A DNA stretch of 64,000 nt from Phallusia mammillata. Lineage: Eukaryota; Chordata; Ascidiacea; Phlebobranchia; Ascidiidae. The notes beneath the pieces are model-generated. The model did no database searches. It saw only the letters and a list, made by a program, of their open reading frames with translations, and was not told where the DNA came from. A program made the translations under genes and the position numbers. Positions 13,161-26,236 of the stretch are shown piece by piece. Location: NCBI GenBank assembly GCA_003260075.1, contig QLIY01000045.1:186001-250000 (forward strand), read 5' to 3'. Numbering within the stretch: position 1 is the first letter of the stretch; every line of letters starts with the position of its first letter.

Positions 13161-16100
13161 ATGAAGTGCCTACTTTTAATTGGTACGATTGTCCTGGTTG
13201 CTGCTTCTGTCACAGGTAAGCATTACTGTCACTTAAAACATACGTTGTGTCGTTTGTGCTTTAGTATAAATAACTTGTCTTGTCAGTATTTATTTTCTTT
13301 CGGTTAATAATTTTGAAAACGCGTTCTTTGTGTATTTCAGCAAACCCAGACTCGTTTGACCTTTTTATGATGACCCGTTTGGCGAATTCCATCGGAAAGG
13401 GAGCGCCACTGGATCGCACGGTAAAACGCGACCAAACGGCCCCGGATCATTTTATGCCGGCTTATAAATTTAAACGAGTGTTGGGCAATAATGACCTGGT
13501 TTCCGTCGAAACTCGTTTTACCACTCTGGCAGCATCCCTTGCACAGAGCACCGGATTCGTCTTCATCGCCACATTGAAGCAGCCACCAAAGAACGTCGGC
13601 ACAATCGTCAGCGTCACGCCTAAACGTTCGGCGTCGTCGCTGCCGACAGCGTACTTTGCAATCGTGAGCGACACCAAAACCGACCGAGTCGACCTGCATT
13701 ACGGCATTGGCGACAATAAACACGTCGCCCGCTTTGAATCGGCAGGTGTGTTCCAGGACGCGATGTTGTGGTCAAATTTCACCCTGGAAGTGTACAAAGA
13801 CACTGCGAGTCTTTTCGTCAACTGCCAACTCATCGGATCGCGCCGTCTTGAAACTCGTTTTTACCGCATCCTGGATTCGAGGGAAAGTCAACTTCGTCTC
13901 GCAAACGCTTACGACCACACAACTGCCGATTTTCGGGTAAAAATAACATACAATGTGTGTATTGTCCTTTGTTCTTGGCGATTTAATGAGCTAAGTTCAT
14001 TTTATCGGCCTAAAATCAAACAGTTCCAGCTAACAATGTATCGGCTCTATTCATATCCCAGCATGGCCATAACGCGAGGGTAATTTGCTCGGCGGTGTTT
14101 GCCAATGACACCCAACCTTGACTAGCCAAACGCCTTTTCTGTGTGCACAAGATTTGTTCGGTGATTAACATTGGCAGATTTGTCGTGTCCCGACTACCAT
14201 TCTCCACTTCAGCTCGTTGATAAGGGTTCTCCGGCCTATAATGATATCGCGACCCTTGTTTTTCCGCTGGCTACCCTTTGTTTGTGCGACGCAGCGGGAC
14301 AAAGGACGGAAACAACTGACGAGTCATGCTTGCTCCCTTTGTGTGCTACTTAACTTGGGATTGAACTTGTTTGCGATGCTACCGGTGCACCCTTTGATTT
14401 ATTGCGCAGTTTCGGAGTACACCACGATAAATCGCAGGGGCGTGCACTGGCTGGCGGGCAATTTTCCCCTATGTTCAACCATGGTTGGTTTGTTAAATTT
14501 ACAGCACTACGTATCACTGACTGGCACACTTTGAAGTTGCTGTGACTGCAAAAAATCGTGTGCTAAGATTTATTTTTATGTATTTGCAGGGTTCTATGCA
14601 GAAAGTGCGATTTCTAGTCGGCAACGTTTCCGCACAAGAAACTATGAACAGTCACTTCGCGTGCGCCACCGACAAACCATCGGGTATGAAAAGCTTTTGT
14701 GTTTGCCAATGTCAACAACCGTCGTTTCTCGTACTATAGTTTTATTGACTGATGCTTTGTTGTGCAGAAAGTACCGAAGAAACCCAAACGGCACCAGCAA
14801 ATTCACCCTTCGGCGGCGGTGGCAGCTACAGCTGGGCCAGGGATATCGTCCTGCAAGTTCTGCGCAACGAGTGCAACTTTTCCTGCAGCGCGGAACTTCG
14901 TAGCCCGGGACTCCGTGACACAGAATTTGGCTCGTGTTGGATGGACGACACTCGCTACGGGGATGGCGACACTTGGGAACGAGACGACTGTACCAACTGC
15001 ACCTGTCAAGTGAGTAGCAACCCAAAATGTCATGTTTATTCCTCCGCGTCACGCCGAAGATGCCCAACCCCATGGAAGTGGGTCGAGCCTTGCAAACGCA
15101 ATAAAGTTCTGCAAAATAAGTTTTCAAATGGATGGTTTAGCGGAACAAAGGAATCATTTAAAGCAAACAGTGTGATTCATACTTTGGTGCCTGAGTAAGC
15201 TTTGAGTAACCAACCCCAGTGATCAAGTGACCCCAAATGTTTTGTGTTAAAAAATTTGTTTGACTGCTATAAACACTGATGCTGCAAAAGTTTGTAATTA
15301 TCTGCAACATATAATGTCATTTTGCAGAATTCAAGAATTCAATGCACAGATATTCAATGTCCTGTCCTGAATTGCATCGATATTGTTCACACCAAGGGAC
15401 AGTGTTGCCCAAGTTGTCCTGGTAAGTTTCCTAACATTGCATTCAATGTGTATTCGCCAATTTATGTCAACTTAGCATTGTTTGTGTTTACGTTTCACGA
15501 TGCTATTTACTATCGCGCGCGTAGGTAAGGATTGATAGAAAGCATTTCGAGCCTGTGTTATATCGACAATCAACGTGAGATGAAACTTAAATAAAAACCA
15601 CTTTCTACTAAATCGCGCATGGCAATCGTTTCTTGGCGATTTCATCTTTCCTCGCCTGATGTGTTATCGAGATCTGGCGCGTATTACCTGCAATTTTGTT
15701 CCAAAACAAGTTTGCGAGCGGATCGGGTACTTCGGTTCGCTTATCTTGGCATGCGCGAGAGGCGCCGTTAGCGATAATACTCTGGCGTTGGAATTTGTTG
15801 GCTGTGCTTACTTTAATCACTCGCGCGCCTACTTGGTACTTGAGGTCAATACATGTGATTTGCGAACGACCAACTTAAACTGTTCCCGGTATCCCCCGCG
15901 TTGCATCGCGATGGTATAACTCGGTGGGAGAAGGGTATTTTTGGTGAGTCACCGCCATTTTGCAGCGGGATTATTCGAAAGCCCGGGGGTCTGCTAATTT
16001 TGGATGCATAACTATCTCAGGTATGGCATGATTAACAATTTGGTCTTATTTCGTGGCTTTAAATGACCCGAAAAGGAGTCACCCACGGAAAATTCGTTTC

Positions 16101-19100
16101 GAGTTTCGATGTTACCAGAATACCGACCCTTTTGGGGATCGGCACGCGAATTGGCGAGTCACGTAAAGGTCTGGCATCCGGCGATTGTCATCGAGTTGCG
16201 TGCTTGAATTGCGAGTTCAGATGAGAACGGTTTTGTGATGGCGACAGAGCGTGAGTAATCGCAAGCGTGCAAATGGGGAGGAGGTCACCTTGAGAAGAAA
16301 CTCGTCTGGGTCGTGGGTACAGGATGTGGGTGATATCAAGTTAATTCCGCCTGTTTGTCGGGGTTGATCGCGCCCAAATCTTTTTGTTGAAGGAGAAACT
16401 CCTTAAGTGTTGTACTGCCAGAGCAAACAAGCCGCGAACAGAACATGCGATATCCTGCATGGATCATATGAGATTGAAATGGTTGCCTTGCGTATAAAGG
16501 GCTTGGATGGAATGCTACCCGGTCGTCAAAACACTTCGCGGAACAAGCGTTGTTATACGCAGATTTCGGCGCTAATGAGCTTTTGCGGCAATAGACAAAC
16601 ACTCACTGCTCGAGCGGCAAAGTGCGCACTGGTAAGTTGACGTTGACGCAGCACCCGCCTGCCTTAATTACACTTGCCCTTTGACGGATAGAGGCAAAGG
16701 CATTTCTCGCCTGTTGGTGGGAAAATACATAATCGGCGTCGACTACTTTCGGCTTATGTGCCAGGCTCGAAGGCAAACGGTTTTAAAATAACTTGCGTGT
16801 TAGTCAACTGATAGGACCAAAAACGGACAGTCTGCCCTAAACTTCGAAGAAACACGCGATAAGAACGATAAAGACAGATTCCTAAAGGATGAGCCAAAGT
16901 CGAGATTTCGACATTCCCTAAAATCGCCACAGGGCTCGGATTTTCAACACATTTTTGTGCGTTAGTGGTATTCCCACCTGTCGGTAGAGGTTTTGTGTCA
17001 AAAATTAATAATTTTTGGCTGACAGCCAATAACAAATAAACACGCGAAATCATGTGATTCAGGTTATCGACGTGTGTACATGTTGTCCGTCAACTTGTCA
17101 TGCCTAATGGATATTTGTGATCGTTGTGGAAACGATACTGACCATACAGTTAATCTGTAACTATAAGATACTTGACTTCAGGTCATAGAACTGTGTTTTT
17201 ATTTTCGGGGATTAAAGATTACTTTGATTTCATAAACCGCCAGCATGCGTAATAACAAGATTTTCGTTGTTATTCATTGTCCTCGTATTCACGTGTATTT
17301 GACCACGTCGGAATTCAAGGTATGTTGTTGACTTGCGTTGCGCGCTTCGCGGATTAATTGTGGGCCACGCTGGTCAGCTGCGCGAATGCCGTATAAGGCG
17401 TTCTGAATTCTCGCCACAAATTGCCACGTGTTGAGGAAAAATTTTACACTTGTGCAGACTTTGACGTCAATCAGGTCGCAACAGTTCAACAGTTGCTAAA
17501 ACCTACCTTGCAACTCTTTACCCCGTAGTATCTCCCCTCCAAGTCGGGAAAGATCAACTTATTATCGCAGTTTATCGAGTCACTTAAGTTCAAATGTAGA
17601 TTACTAAGGTCATGTGTGTCAAGCAACGTATTTTCGGTTACGTTCTCACGAATCAACAAGTCCGGATGAAAATTAGGGACAAACAGGTTGCCACAAATTT
17701 CTGTTTACCAAGTTTGTTATTACTGATTATCATGTAGGACATGATGACGGTAAACAATCGGTAATGTTTGACATGTGTTGTGACGTGAAAGGAAAACTTC
17801 AATGCTAATACTCTTGTGCCAAATAAAATTCGACATGAACCTAAGTCAGCATCACAAACTATGTTGCGGTTGCCGGTGGCACTTGTAGAAAAATCAATTC
17901 GGCTCACAATCGTTCATGATTTCATTTTTCAACGGCCTGAGACAACACGGCATTGGGCTTGGAACAACAAATTCACGGTTCAATGGCGCCTAAAGTCGGA
18001 AGTGGCGCGTCGCCGCTGAAAGCAATACACGAACCCAATCACAAGATTTCAAGATTCTCCCCCTGTTCAAACACCCTTAAATCGTACCAGGGCACACCTT
18101 ATTCGGTTAAGTTTTCTACCTTATGGTCACGGTTTGGACTTCATCATTGCTGTTTGGATTACAGAGAGCGCAAAGGGATTCTCACCATGGTCAGGATGGT
18201 CCGAGTGTTCTGTTACTTGCGGCATTGGACATGAAACCAGAGGTCGTTCCTGTGATCGCGTATATTTTGATTGTGACGGTCCATCTATGCAGAGTCGAAA
18301 TTGCATTCGCGAACCCTGCAACGTTAAAGGTTGGTATTTTCTTTACAAAAAAATCTTTTAAAATGATGCTAAACCCACAAACTAAAACAATCTGTGTAGT
18401 GCGACGAGATGGTGGATGGTCTCCATGGACTAAATGGTCACCATGCAGTGTCACATGCGGAAAAGGCCGAACCACGAAAATCCGAAGCTGTAACTCTCCT
18501 CTGCCACAGCTAGATGGCGCTCAGTGCGTCGGGCCTGACCGCAAAACACGCGACTGCAAAATGTCTCCATGTCCAGGTAAAACTTATAATCAAGTAATAG
18601 CTGTTGAATTATGAGTTCAACGAAGGTAGATCTCACACATTTTCAAACGTTTCGCAACGTTGGTTATGTAAGTGAGTTGTGTAAAGGCGCCGGCCTATGA
18701 AACGTGATCCAGATTATCTCAGCAATTTTGTATTAAAGGTCAAAGCACTTTTAGTGGGGCGAGTGATCTAATAAGTGGCGCATATAGAATTGTGTCTAAC
18801 CTCGCTGTTTTTTTCGCAGTCGATGGTGGATGGGGCGAATGGAGCGTCTGGAGTGAATGTAGCGCGACATGCGATGATGGGTTCAAGACGCGGAGCCGTA
18901 AATGCAACAATCCCAAACCCCGATTTGGTGGAAAGCAATGCTCCGGTGATAGCAAAGCAACTGAACACTGCTTGGTGAAAGCATGTCCCATCGGTAAGAT
19001 TTTCGTGCAAGTTAAACAAAACCTCAGGCATGAATCTAATTTAACAGACCACCATAGCTGTTATTGTTTACTTCACACATCTTCGAGCGCAATCTAAGCG

Positions 19101-22100
19101 TGCCCAATTTTGGCAGCGAAATTATTCCCGCGGTTGTGCGGCTAGTTAGTAATAGGAAAATCTCTTTGCACAGACGGCTGCCTGTCTAGCCCTTGTTATC
19201 CTGGAGTGGAATGCAGTTCGTACGATGATGGCTCATTTGTTTGCGGCGCATGTCCCGAAGGAACGCAGGGTGATGGAACACAATGCGAAGACATCGATGA
19301 GGTAAAATATTAATACTAGTTAAGAACCTTAAATCTGCTTTACTTGGAATGGTTAATTAAGCGCTAAAGCTGTTTGGAATATTTCGTCTGTCAACTAAGT
19401 TGTTTAGGATTTGTTTGCGTATTCGCATGAAAAAGAATAATCCTACCAATGCGAGATTTACTTATCTTTTTGTCGAGACAGCTGCCTGTCAAAAAGGATT
19501 ACAGGGTCAAATGTGTGTTTGCAGTTTTCGACAAAAACGGAAGCGGCCTGCTACGAGAAAGTGGCACTTGGCAATATTTTACCACGTATAAGGGAGCGCC
19601 TCTAAACACGAAAACAGAAAAATAATGGAACAACACAAGCTGACTGATTATATCTTTAAAAAAATCTGTCTGGGAATGCGGCTTAAAATAAATTGCGGCA
19701 ACGTTTAGCGGTGTAATATTTTGCTTCGATTCGATCTAAAAACAAGCGGTCGTTGCAACACCTTTCTGTTCACAGCCAAAAACGCGTGATACCGTTTATC
19801 TCTAAACCTGGTCACGAACCGGTTTGCTCTGAGTCATGTTCGGAAAAAAAAAAGTAATTTTTTTTAATGCTACAATTCACTTTTGTGGTTTAAGTTTATA
19901 GTTATTTCAGGTGAGTTTAAATTTCACAAATCGTATGATGCGATTTACAGTCAGCTACCGCACACCCGTATATGTCTTACAAAGTGCTTGCTGCAGGGGG
20001 ATAATGTGTTTACTGTAATAATTTGTAGACAGTAAGTCAGGCAAAGAAGCGGAAAGACGCTATTTTCAAGCCGCCCACAAGGCATCAACTGACAGTGTTC
20101 AATATTTTTTGCAGTGTACCTTGGTGCCGAATGCCTGCTTCCATGCTAATGGTGTCCACCGCTGTCAGAACCACTTCGCCGGGTACACTTGCCTTGCCTG
20201 TCCTGATGGCTACAAAGGTGAGTCGAAATGATTTTTTACTTGCGAACTCCCCAAAGGGGTCAACATCGCCATGCCAAACCATATTTACCTTACCAACAAG
20301 CAGGTAAACCAATATCTCCTGTATTTGCAGGTGATAGGCCGTCGGGCGTCGGAGCTGAGTACGCACTTGCGCACAAGCAGGTATGCCGGGTCGTGAACCC
20401 GTGCACGGACGATGGCAACCCATGTCCCGATAACGCACGATGCATCTTCCTTGGTCTTACCGTCACGCCGCCGTTCAAGTGCAAGGTACGCGTTTTGTTT
20501 GTTTAACTTTTGGCGGTTTCCGGCTTAAACTTGCACCAGAACAAACATTTTAAACTGCTATGAAATCTAATTACCAAGTGTTTAAATTAAGTCTAATTAC
20601 CCATAGTGGTAACTTAAATTTCTTTAACAGAACACATTAATGGGTAAACCACAGGGAACAGTTCTCCTAATTATTCCTACCATATAACGAACAAGTTTGC
20701 CAAAAAAATTCTTGTTTGATGTTTATGACCTGGTTTAACCTGACATGCTCCTCACAGACATGAAAGACTGCAGGTGTTGGCATTGATAGGTAAAGAATGT
20801 CTATGTTCGTCACGCCACCAGGCTCACCTTCCAAAACCCAATTCCGAGCAAATGCCGTGTCGGTATTATATATCCCTTGAGAATCCCCAACACCGTTGTG
20901 GCTTATACAAAATCCCAATACGGCCGTTTACTTTTGGAACCGCCTTCAAACGGTACCACGCAACCCTGAAAATAGGTTTTTGTGCGTCAGAAACTAAAGT
21001 TGTTTCATCCGCCCGATATTGCGACCACCTTTTAGGCACGGCATGTTGACACGTCTCGGAACTTGTTGTGTTTGTTCGTCTTTGGGCGCACCTGAGTTTT
21101 ATTGTGTAAGTTTGCTCCCCCACAAAGAGGTCGTGCCTGTAAACAGGACAGTATTAAAGTTTTAAGCCGGTTTTTATTTCTGTGTAAGGCAGAAAAACAT
21201 GTGTGTTATTTCATTAATGTGGAGAATTGCACGAGCAAAAATTCCCGTTCATCATTTCACTCTTGCGACCATACTAAACCGTTATATCGTTAGATTTTCT
21301 GAAATTTGATCTTAGTAAAAACGTTTAAATAACGGTCTATCATACATTACAGTGTCTTCCGGGTTACGCAACGGCCCCAGGATGCGAAGGCCTAGTCTGC
21401 GCGGATGACTCAGATTTAGACGGGGTCGCAGATGAAGCAATCACGTGCGAGAGAGACGGAACGACCGTAAGTTGTTACCTGTTTTAAGTTGGAAACACAA
21501 AGGAAATCGAGTAAACCAACTTTGTCAATGCAGATTTCACATCCAGCTGATAACTGCCGTAATACTCCAAACAGTGGTCAAGAGGACCAGGACGGCGACG
21601 GCATAGGAGATGTTTGTGATGGTGATATTGATGATGATGGCATCACAAACCTGCGGGTAAGTGCATGCTTTGCAATGTGACTGTTGTTACGCTAAGATAG
21701 CAAGTCAAGGCCAGGGATCGGGAACTTGCAGCCTTATGGGCCAAGTAAGGTCTCTGCATCCTGAAATGTTTAGCTAAATTTCAATATACGTGTAGCACTC
21801 AGTAGTCCAAACCAAGGGATAACATTACGAAAGTAATGTTTGATGAGACCTATATGAAGGAAGATGATATCCAGCAGATCTTCACAAACAAAGTTCCCCA
21901 ACAGTAGTCAACACTCGTTTTTCTAATGAAATCTTTATTCTCTAATTATAGTATAGCAAAGTTAAAATGGTTAACATACAGATAACCACGTTGGTGGCCT
22001 ACAGCGTTTGCATATTAAATCGGGAAGGTCGGTATTTGGCTTCGTCCAGCACTCGCGTGCCGCAAATGACAGGCTGTAGCTGTTATGGGGTTAGGTCTCA

Positions 22101-25100
22101 GTTGACCTGGCGGATTTTCGACTTCGGCAAATGCCGCGACATTTGATATCCAAGCCAGCAGGTTGCACGCGTGCGCGATGTTATGCATCGGAACTACGAC
22201 CTTTGTACGGATCATATGCAAGGAGTTATTTAACGTGATTCAAAACACTGTCACGGGTCTGTATTAAAAAGCTAACCCAGAATGCTATGTTTTTGCAGGA
22301 CAACTGCGAATATGTGCCGAACAGAGACCAGTACGACTTGGATCGCGACGGAGTGGGCGATGCCTGCGATAACTGCCCTCATAAACGTAACTCTGCCCAG
22401 ATCGATACCGATGGTGATGGACAGGGTGATGCATGCGACTTCGACATCGATGATGACGGTAAACTTTTGTTGTTGAAAATCCTGATGCTTTTGACGTAGC
22501 GTAACTTTAAAGTCTTTATAAGATTTTGATCATCAGCTAACTCGTTGTAATAATTTTTCACAGGCATTGAAAACCTGATGGATAACTGCGTTTACGTATA
22601 CAACTTTGACCAGACCGACAGCGACAAAGATGGTGTAGGGGACATGTGCGACAACTGCCCTCTCGCATATAACCCAAGACAGGTACACATGGGTTCGGTG
22701 ACTGATTGTCAGTTGCTATTGATAACTGAAAGACAAGTTTGTAATTCACTGATACATTTTTTTAGGCTGACCGTGACTCTGATGGTATTGGTAATGACTG
22801 TGACACAAATCTGGATGTTGATGAAGACGGAGTTCAAAATAATCTTGACAATTGCCCATATATTGCAAACTCCAACCAGGCTGACCACGACAAAGACGGA
22901 CTGGGTAAGGATTGTTAGATATTTTGCAGTATTTATCGTTCCGACAAGACCCGAAAATATATGTTGGTGTTTATAGGCGATGCATGCGATCCCGATGATG
23001 ACAACGATGGTGTGAACGATCACAAGGACAACTGTAGACTGGTTGTCAATCCAAGCCAACTTGATGTTGATGGTAAGACATCTCAACTGATTTATCAAGA
23101 TTCTAAATAACTCAACACCACAATTATAAAACCTTTTCATTTGTTTGTGTAGGCAACGGACGTGGAGACCTATGCGAAGGAGACTTTGATGACGATGGTA
23201 TTGATGACATAATGGACGCTTGTCCTATGAATGCTGGCATCAGCGTCACCGATTTCAGCAAGTTTGATATGGTTCCTCTTGATCCCAGCGGCACAGTCCA
23301 ACTCGATCCTAAATGGGTTGTCAGACATCAAGGCAAAGAACTCATTCAGACCGTGAACTGTGATCCAGGACTTGCAATTGGTAAGAACTACAAATAATTG
23401 CCATGCTCAAATAATCACTTTAAAAATACATTGGTTCAATTTATGCCTTGAACTCAGTTAGTCGCTTGGAGCTAATTTTTCTTTATTACTTTTAGGAATG
23501 GATCGATTTGAGGCTGTTGACTTTAGTGGAACGTTTTTCGTTAACACTGGTCGGGACGATGACTACGCAGGTTTCGTATTTGGCTACCAATCATCCAGTC
23601 GGTTCTATGTCGTTATGTGGAAACAGGTATCTCAGACTTACTGGAAGAACACACCCAGCAGAGCACAGGCGTTTGGCGCCCTTCAAGTTAAGGTACACCA
23701 CGAAACATAATCAAGAAGTAAATACGTGATTTTAAAGATAGTAGGTAATCTTTTTAAGTTCAAACTGTTCGAGCCAAATTAAATCAACTTAATCTGCATT
23801 GAAAACATTCAATAGCCGTGTTCATTTGCTGTAAACTAAACTAAACTGCACGAAATGTTTCATAAACAGTCGAATCTTGGAACTGTTTCTATCATGTTGC
23901 GAAAAATCCTTACCACTAAGCTTGGTTTGTTGAATAACTGTGGTCTTTTGTCTGGGACGAACTTGATCGCGCTTAAATTACAATCCTCTCTAATCCAATT
24001 TACGTTGTTGTGGAAATTCAAGCGTGTTTTCCACATGCAAAGCCGTGACTGGCAGACTGGTCATTTACCTAGAGGCCGAGCGAAAAACCAAAGCTTAGGA
24101 TGATTTTCTTACTTCCGCAGAGCTGCAAAATTTGCGGCTTAAAGTGAAGCTAACATTCCTCTAAACGCCTACGTTTCTTTCAATTTTAGGTGGTGAACTC
24201 CACAACCGGTCCCGGGGAGGCACTGAGAAACGCCCTTTGGCATACAGGAGACACAGCAAACCAGGTATGCATTCACGTGACTAGTGCAGGTGCTGCGGTT
24301 CTACATTCCGATCTTTTATTGCACGAACGTCTATTCGATATTTTATCGTAACCTAAATCATCGTACCAACATTCTTCGCGGTCGCCTTGATACTTAGCGC
24401 CAAAGTAATTTTGGAGCTCGGCTAGCTCGTGAATTGCGCATAGTTTGTTAATTGGTTTATCTGCAATCGACTGACTGCGGCTTTTAAATAACTTGGCCTC
24501 GCTTGTGCGTGGTTTAAACCCTGGGTCAAAATATTACGGTGCACAATTCCCCTGCAATTAGAAGATACATATTTGGGCGCCATTTTAGTATTTTTTTTTA
24601 TTTTGTAAAGGTGCGCACTCTGTGGTACGACCCTATGCAGCAGGGATGGAAAGACTTGGTAGCGTACAGATGGACCCTTCAGCATCGTCCGGAGACCGGT
24701 TTTATTAGGTAAGGAGCACAACAACACAACAGCTTTTGATAAAACCAGAGCGCAAAGCTATGTCATGGTGCACTTGGCATTTCGGTTGTGGTGTGGAATT
24801 TGAGGTTTGATCGATCACAGACCGCTGATCCAAGTAAATCTCTTTTATCGCACGGAAGGAATTTATACCTATTATGGAAATCCCTTACATTTTTCGTGTT
24901 CCAAACAGATCCTTGTTGTTTACGCAGGGTGACCATGTATGAGGGCAAGAAGTTGCTCGTTGACTCCGGGCCGATTTACGACAAGACCTACGCCGGCGGT
25001 CGGCTGGGAATGTTCATCTTCTCACAGGAGATGGTGTTCTTTTCAGACATGGAATACTCATGCAAAGGTAAGCACGGAAGCCTGTCGTCTGGAGTCGGCA

Positions 25101-25253
25101 ATATACGTGCCTTAAGCCCTGGTATGAAAAGCCCTCTCAAGGCACTTAAATCTCGATTGGTTTGCGTTTCGTGATCGCTGATTCTACCGTGCGGACTTGC
25201 CGCGGTGGTGAAATTCCACATTCCAATCGAGTTGTTTATTTGCAGACACGTGA
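13161..25253 (+). CDS. THBS1: Thrombospondin, subgroup A (THBS1/2-like), complete
   Basis: Twenty-three exons joined in phase encode 1159 residues: 13161-13215, 13341-13936, 14590-14683, 14768-15009, 15328-15421, 18165-18329, 18400-18576, 18820-18993, 19174-19301, 20115-20217, 20331-20485, 21353-21466, 21534-21656, 22299-22458, 22564-22682, 22766-22904, 22977-23072, 23153-23380, 23496-23692, 24190-24264, 24611-24708, 24928-25067, 25246-25253. Domains in order: signal peptide (1-18), laminin-G-like N-terminal domain (about 20-245), two-cysteine oligomerisation segment (C284, C288), von Willebrand C (about 304-358), three TSP1 repeats (361-532, the first two with CSVTCG), EGF-like modules (533-680), calcium-binding DxDxDG type-3 repeats with an RGD at 915-917, and the C-terminal lectin-like domain. 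It is a secreted oligomeric matrix glycoprotein that binds calcium and cell receptors. The TSP1 and von Willebrand C modules separate it from COMP/THBS3-5. The last exon adds only Asp-Thr-stop. Confidence 0.96.
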
Positions 25254-26236
25254 AGTCGACGGCTCGAACTGGAGGCTTACGGAAAAAATTCTGCAGCATT
25301 AACGCGCGATCCGCATCGCTTTTGATTGTATTGTCACGTGACCGGCGATCGATGGACGCATTGGATAGAGACCACCGGGCTTGTACTTTCTCAACGCATT
25401 TTCATTTTTTTCTTGTAACAGGGCGCAAATGCACTTTTCAATTACTTGTAGTTGTAAATTAAAATTGGCTTGTATTATATGTGGGTGGCCAATTTGTATG
25501 CTATCGTCTTAATTGAACAATTTCAAACTTGTCCTTCCTTTCCCAGTTACTAACGTTTAGCACAGCACGCCCACTGTAGTTTATTTCGCTGCTGTCTAAC
25601 ACCAGTCCTTTTTTACCTTTCTTCGACCGTTTGTTGTTTCTTGCCATGGATCAAACCAAAGGTATTTACCCAACACTTCGTTTATTTCGTGGGTTTAATT
25701 TATTCAAAAACCTGTGTTTACATATGGCCGACGCTGCGCGTTTAAATGAACAATCTATATGAAGCATTTGCTATATAGCACAGCTTTTTGATGCTTTTAA
25801 AGCGTTTTTGTTGTTGTGTTTCCAGTATTTATTTCTCTTTCGTACGTCTTTTTCGCTTGTTGGTTTTTAAACGAGACTTTGACCAATAAAATTAGTGCCT
25901 TAGTCAATGTAATAAACTAAAATATTGTATGCAGTATTAATCAGCCAAAAAACAATTCCTAGCAAAGCCGAGAAAAAAAAACCTTTTGGCAGCAATATTA
26001 GAAGAATTTCGTCAACAAACATTAAACTGGCTCAAAGTCGACATTACCAGACCGTTTTGCCTTAAATTGTTTTCGAAAAACACGCCAAACATTTGGCAAT
26101 AAAAACTTAAATAATCAGCATACAAATCAATACAGTAATAATAAAAAAATACGAGAACAAATCAAAATATAAAACAAAAATTTTTCGTCTAGTAAATCTT
26201 TGTCTATGACAGAAAAGGCTAAGAAAAATGGTTTCG
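25254..26236. other. Convergent 3' flanks of thrombospondin and SARDH copy A
   Basis: No gene is recognised. On the thrombospondin strand there are AATAAA hexamers near 25885 and 25913 that could serve as polyadenylation signals. The two neighbouring genes end tail-to-tail here. Confidence 0.45.

Noticed and set aside
13337-13723. 128-codon antisense frame over thrombospondin exon 2
   Set aside because: It is the shadow of a well-supported coding exon on the other strand.
13161-25253. COMP/THBS3-5-type thrombospondin
   Set aside because: Von Willebrand C and TSP1 repeats are present, which subgroup B lacks.
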